Part shown: positions 3,627 through 6,576 of the stretch, piece by piece
Layout: every line of letters starts with the position of its first letter
How positions within the stretch are numbered: position 1 is the first letter of the stretch
Assembly (NCBI GenBank): GCA_900320925.1
Contig: ONUD01000134.1
Coordinates: 1 to 6,576 of the forward strand
Source: an uncultured Eubacteriales bacterium
Lineage (GTDB): Bacteria; Bacillota; Clostridia; Oscillospirales; Acutalibacteraceae
Direction of reading: 5' to 3'
Length of the DNA stretch: 6,576 nucleotides
Notes under the pieces: generated by a model
Told to the model about the DNA's origin: nothing
The model's input: the letters and a program-made list of their open reading frames with translations, nothing else
Databases searched by the model: none
Made by a program: the position numbers and the translations under genes

Positions 3627-6576
3627 ATACTGCCACTTCAAAGATGACAGGCTGTTCGCCGCTGTCAAAGAAGTCGGCAATATGAGCATCAAATTCTTCC
3701 TGACTGCGGGAAACCATGTAGCGGAAACCAAGTGCCTTGGACAAAGCCTCTATGACACCCGTTCTGCCGCTGTCGCCCAGCAGCATGATATGCACATTCT
3801 TTCCTGCCCGATAGGTGCAAAGGGAGTTCATGTCTTTCATGAAGTCCTCTTCATCAATCAGCAGGAAACATTCTTTGTCATTGTCCTCTGCCTGTCCCAG
3901 GAACGAAGCAATGCTTCCTGCACCGCCGTTGGCTTTGGTAGGTGCTGTCACGGTGATGGTAGGATTGATGGCAAAGCGGTTGATATGCTCCATCACCCTG
4001 CCTGAGCCAATGCCCAGCAGTGTATCGGACGGCATACCGATTACTGCCCGTTCCACCGCATATAACTTGGAATACTTGCCCGTATGGGGAATATTGCAGC
4101 GGCTGCACTCCGTCAGCCATGCATTATAATAACTATTGTTATTGACCGCATCCCCTGCGTGTCTGACAAACCGGCGGAAGAAAATGCCTGTCGGACATTC
4201 AAAAATTCTGAGGATATTATGGAAACAGTGGTTCACTGCACCGTTTTGCGAAACATCCCAGTGTCCTATATCCCGTCCGTCCGAAAGCAGCTTCTGAACC
4301 AGCTTTTCACTGAACGAGGACTGCCCTCCCACGGTAATCACGGCATCTGCCCAAAGCCTGTCACAAAAATCCATATCCGACAGACTGTCCAGTACATTCG
4401 AGGGTTCCACTGCCTTGTCAATTGTAAGGTTTGACAAATTGTCCTTAATGATAACACAATTATATTTTTCGGCAAACAGCTTGACTGCCTCCTCGTCACG
4501 GGCAGACAGCTTTTCATTCTGACCGTAGACAATCAAGATTCTTCTCAATTGTTTCAGTCTTTCCGCTTTGGCTTTCCAGACGGCATCCGCATCAAACAGG
4601 GTGATTTTTTCTGCGACATTGCGTCTTTTCAGCAGCAGAGCTTTAGAAGAGAGTCTTTCCTCTCCTACATTCTCTACAGGAATATTGATATGCACAGGAC
4701 CTTTGCCATAGTGGTCTGTTTCCAGAACGGCATCAATCACCATACTGCGAATCCGCCATTCTTCTTCCACAGAAATATCCCATGGCAGTGTCACACTTCT
4801 TTTGACAGCACTGCCAAACAAGTTGCTGTTGCTGTCGGTGCTGTCCGTTGTCACGGCAATCAACGGGATTCCCTGACTTTTGGCTTCCCTGAGGGCAGCA
4901 GACAGTCCTGCACCGCCGCAAACGACGGTTTTCTTCCCCGAACGGCGTGCCAGACCGATGGCATAGAAGCCGGCACTGTTCTCATCCACGGCTCTCCTGA
5001 CACGGAAGAACGAATCACCCTCCAGCAGCTTCAGCAAATTCTGATTATCTCTGCCTGCCACTGCCACCACATCACGGATCCCATAGCTTTTCAGGTATTC
5101 TGCCACGATTTTGCAGCGGAAAAATCCATCCGACAAGCCTTCTCTCTTCTTCCTCGGCGTTTTCGGCACGTGCAGGACACGTACTTTCTGCTCCACAGGG
5201 CAGTTCAGGGCATGGTTAAGCCACTCATAGCTTCTTTTACGCTGTTTTGCCATGATGGCATTGATTTTTTCATAATCCACCGGCTGCATGACAATCTCAT
5301 TGTCAATGAGCTTTTCCGCATCATACACGATACGGTCATTGCAGTCAAACAGATTGCCAAGGGACTGGAAGCGTGACACGCCACGCCGCTGGTTGCCGAT
5401 GGCCATGAAGTTCTTTTGGAAGATAATGGCAAAACTCGCACCATGGCAGGAATCCGTCACGACATACTCCGCATGGCTCAGATAATACAGCCAATCCTCT
5501 GTTTTGAGGTTTTCAATGCAGTTATCCAGTGCCATTTTCTGTTTATTTTCTTCAAACAGACGGCTGATACCGTCCAGCAAATTGATAATCTTGATACCGC
5601 CCAGCTTTTCGGAGATATGCAACAAAGCTTTTCTCTTTTCGGGTGTCGGGTCAAGGATATAGGCGGCCATAAAGGGTTCTGTTTCTTTTTTGTCGGAAGC
5701 TTCAATGAGAGGGGCATAGACTTTTTCGGGATCTGCCATGAATACAGGGTCAAGAATCTGCTGAGCTTCCACGCCGTACACATCACGGCACAGCTTGACA
5801 CCATCGGATTCTCTCAGCGAAATGGCATTGAATTTTCTCATATGGCCTGCAATCACGGCTCTTTGGGCAGGCGGTGCAAAATCTGCCTGATGGCCGAAAG
5901 AGGTCGAACAGGCGATTCTTCTTTTATCCTCTCCGGCAAAATCCAGATAAAATGCCTTGCCGAAATTCTTGCTGATTCCATAGTTCCAGAGCTGGTCAGA
6001 ACCCAGTACAAAGCCGTCACACAGTTGATTCAGTTCCGACAGTTTCGCAACAGGATACACATCACTGATGTCATAATGGTCATTGGCAAAGCGTCTGGAA
6101 TGGGTATCCAGTTTAGAAATATCCTGTGTGCCGGGTACCAGCGGCTTGTCAATCATGAGGACAGAGCGTCCCATGCCTTCCAATACTTTATTCAAAGCAT
6201 AGTAGGTTGCCACACTGCCGTAATTTTCTCCGAACCACACTCCCAAAACACCTAAATCATAGTGTTTCGAAGCAGGTGTTTCCTCCGCAGATGGATTCAG
6301 GTCACGAATGACCTTGACTTTCTGTTCCACGGGACAGTTCAGAGCATTTTCTAGCCATTGGTAACTTTTCTCTCTTTCTTTTGCAAGAATCGCATTGATT
6401 TTTTCATAATCCACGGGCTGCGTCACGATGTCATTGTCAATCAGGTGCGTGGCATCATGTACGATACGGTCATTGCAGTCCAACAGATTGCCCAATGATT
6501 TAAAACGGGAAAACCCTCTGCGTTTGTTGCCGATCGCCATGAAGTTCTTCTGGAAGAGAATCGCAAAGCTGGCACC
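3625..6576 (-). CDS. Multidomain PPT-PPT-MenD-like fusion protein (5' partial)
   Basis: The frame is open from the right edge to a TAA at 3625-3627. The first in-frame ATG in the window (6540) is not a start: the codons before it, up to 6576, encode GASFAILFQKNF, the end of a PPT signature that recurs in the next copy. Numbering from 6540, residues 1-80 are the tail of one PPT module, about 94-458 are a complete second PPT module, 459-468 is a basic PKTPRKKREG-type linker, and about 468-971 is a MenD-like module. The complete PPT module has intact family motifs: NYGS (106-109), GSDQLWN (180-186), STSFG (212-216), SLRES (241-245), LDP (263-265) and TDSCHGASF (362-370). The MenD-like module has VDENSAGFYAIGLA (518-531) with the expected ThDP-activating Glu (520) and GPVHINIP (614-621). 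The total length exceeds 980 residues, against roughly 350-400 for a usual PPT and about 550 for MenD. It is the most upstream gene seen of the operon and is probably cytoplasmic. Inferred role: tailoring of a surface glycan with pyruvate or another 2-oxo-acid-derived group. Confidence 0.85.
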   Translation of the reverse strand, partial: GASFAILFQKNFMAIGNKRRGFSRFKSLGNLLDCNDRIVHDATHLIDNDIVTQPVDYEKINAILAKEREKSYQWLENALNCPVEQKVKVIRDLNPSAEETPASKHYDLGVLGVWFGENYGSVATYYALNKVLEGMGRSVLMIDKPLVPGTQDISKLDTHSRRFANDHYDISDVYPVAKLSELNQLCDGFVLGSDQLWNYGISKNFGKAFYLDFAGEDKRRIACSTSFGHQADFAPPAQRAVIAGHMRKFNAISLRESDGVKLCRDVYGVEAQQILDPVFMADPEKVYAPLIEASDKKETEPFMAAYILDPTPEKRKALLHISEKLGGIKIINLLDGISRLFEENKQKMALDNCIENLKTEDWLYYLSHAEYVVTDSCHGASFAIIFQKNFMAIGNQRRGVSRFQSLGNLFDCNDRIVYDAEKLIDNEIVMQPVDYEKINAIMAKQRKRSYEWLNHALNCPVEQKVRVLHVPKTPRKKREGLSDGFFRCKIVAEYLKSYGIRDVVAVAGRDNQNLLKLLEGDSFFRVRRAVDENSAGFYAIGLARRSGKKTVVCGGAGLSAALREAKSQGIPLIAVTTDSTDSNSNLFGSAVKRSVTLPWDISVEEEWRIRSMVIDAVLETDHYGKGPVHINIPVENVGEERLSSKALLLKRRNVAEKITLFDADAVWKAKAERLKQLRRILIVYGQNEKLSARDEEAVKLFAEKYNCVIIKDNLSNLTIDKAVEPSNVLDSLSDMDFCDRLWADAVITVGGQSSFSEKLVQKLLSDGRDIGHWDVSQNGAVNHCFHNILRIFECPTGIFFRRFVRHAGDAVNNNSYYNAWLTECSRCNIPHTGKYSKLYAVERAVIGMPSDTLLGIGSGRVMEHINRFAINPTITVTAPTKANGGAGSIASFLGQAEDNDKECFLLIDEEDFMKDMNSLCTYRAGKNVHIMLLGDSGRTGVIEALSKALGFRYMVSRSQEEFDAHIADFFDSGEQPVIFEVAV
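3628..5139 (-). other. MenD-like (ThDP-enzyme fold) C-terminal module of the fusion protein
   Basis: About 504 residues resemble MenD (SEPHCHC synthase) from end to end. The N-terminal PYR-type domain (about 470-625) has the DENSAGFYAIGLAR segment, matching the DERSAGFFALGLAK region of MenD, and ends in GPVHINIP. A middle domain (about 640-790) contains AVITVGGQ (733-740). The C-terminal PP-type domain (about 820-971) has GIGSGR (843-848) and ANGGAGSIAS (870-879), matching GNS.P.RDLD and ANRG.SGIDG.VST. Key MenD residues are changed: the PGSRST loop reads AGRDNQ, the ADRPPE loop reads TTDSTDS, both C-terminal arginine positions are lost, GDL...DLN reads DEEDFMKDMN (896-905), and the NN metal-ligand motif reads LGDSGRTG. 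The fold call is good. Catalysis of the menaquinone reaction is unlikely, and even ThDP binding is uncertain. The alternatives are a carboligase on a sugar substrate or a structural or allosteric domain. Confidence 0.75.
5167..5442 (-). repeat. Module tail, copy 2 of the tandem PPT duplication
   Basis: It encodes GASFAIIFQKNF followed by 80 residues that match copy 1 (6301-6576). The offset is exactly 1134 bp (378 codons). By hand count, 60 of the first 78 residues after the Phe are identical, and long DNA runs such as the ATTGATTTTTTCATAATCCAC stretch (shared in both copies) are preserved. Confidence 0.9.
5167..6261 (-). other. Complete polysaccharide pyruvyl transferase module within the fusion protein
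   Basis: This covers residues about 94-458 when numbered from 6540. It starts at YDLGVLGVW and runs through the paired Rossmann-like halves typical of the family, with NYGS, GSDQLWN, STSFG, SLRES, LDP, EDWLYYL and VTDSCHGASFAIIF all intact. It ends in a helical tail (about 379-458) whose QPVDYEKINA and ALNCPVEQKV segments recur in the preceding module. All recognised PPT signature positions are conserved, unlike the stand-alone gene, so this is the best candidate for the active pyruvyl transferase of the locus. Confidence 0.85.
6301..6576 (-). repeat. Module tail, copy 1 of the tandem PPT duplication (runs off the window)
   Basis: It is the counterpart of 5167-5442 at an offset of 1134 bp. 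It includes the last 12 residues of the PPT signature (GASFAILFQKNF) at the window edge, which shows that a further PPT module lies upstream beyond the window. Whether more than two modules exist cannot be seen. Confidence 0.9.

Noticed and set aside
2549..3685. A 378-codon + strand open frame opposite the stand-alone PPT gene
   Set aside because: The - strand frame has clear PPT-family landmarks and a strong RBS. The + frame crosses the gene junction, is Cys/His/Phe-rich and has no domain.
3628..5139. Annotation as a bona fide menD menaquinone gene
   Set aside because: It is fused to PPT modules in a glycan operon, and the substrate arginine and metal-binding motifs of MenD are not preserved, so the gene symbol is withheld.
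4549..6255. Two + strand open frames (4549-5376 and 5416-6255) opposite the fusion gene
   Set aside because: Both are antisense to conserved PPT and MenD-like motifs and show no recognisable domains of their own.
6538..6540. ATG as the start of the fusion gene
   Set aside because: The frame stays open to the window edge, and the upstream codons encode GASFAILFQKNF, a PPT motif repeated downstream in the same context. The true start is outside the window.
5167..6576. The 1134-bp direct repeat as a mobile element or target duplication
   Set aside because: The repeat is in frame, matches protein domain boundaries, and has no terminal inverted repeats or transposase. It is a domain duplication.

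Overview
The window looks like chromosomal DNA from an anaerobic Firmicute of the Ruminococcus/Oscillospiraceae type. This assignment is an inference. It rests on the Tyr- and Lys-rich surface repeats at the left end (a style common in Ruminococcus extracellular proteins), strong AAGGAGG-type ribosome binding sites, intermediate GC content and ATG starts. No rRNA, tRNA, CRISPR array, insertion sequence or integrase was seen.

Layout. At the left edge (1-594, + strand) is the 3' end of a secreted or surface protein made of roughly 92-residue repeats. It converges on a three-gene block that occupies the rest of the window on the - strand. A symmetric hairpin flanked by A and T runs (about 595-630) can terminate transcription from both sides. 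In transcription order the - strand block is: (i) 6576 to 3625, a very large gene cut by the right edge, encoding at least two tandem polysaccharide pyruvyl transferase (PPT) modules followed by a MenD-like, thiamine-diphosphate-enzyme-like module; (ii) 3610 to 2513, a stand-alone PPT-family protein whose signature motifs are altered; (iii) 2498 to 639, a GlfT2-like GT2 galactofuranosyltransferase with its full set of family motifs. The two junctions are each 14 bp and nearly identical in sequence, so the three genes are very probably one operon. Its promoter lies beyond the right edge.

How the genes may work together. GlfT2-type enzymes polymerise galactofuranose from UDP-Galf. PPT enzymes attach pyruvate ketals from phosphoenolpyruvate to sugars. 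A reasonable inference is that this is the distal part of a cell-surface glycan locus making a galactofuranose-containing, possibly pyruvylated, polymer. The role of the MenD-like module is unknown. It keeps the fold and the catalytic Glu context of the ThDP-binding N-terminal domain, but the menaquinone-pathway arginine motifs and the C-terminal GD...NN metal/diphosphate motif are not recognisable. It is therefore unlikely to be an ordinary menaquinone enzyme.

The most unusual item is the PPT-PPT-MenD-like single polypeptide. There are no gene-free stretches over 300 bases. The long + strand open frames opposite the - strand genes are judged to be shadows.
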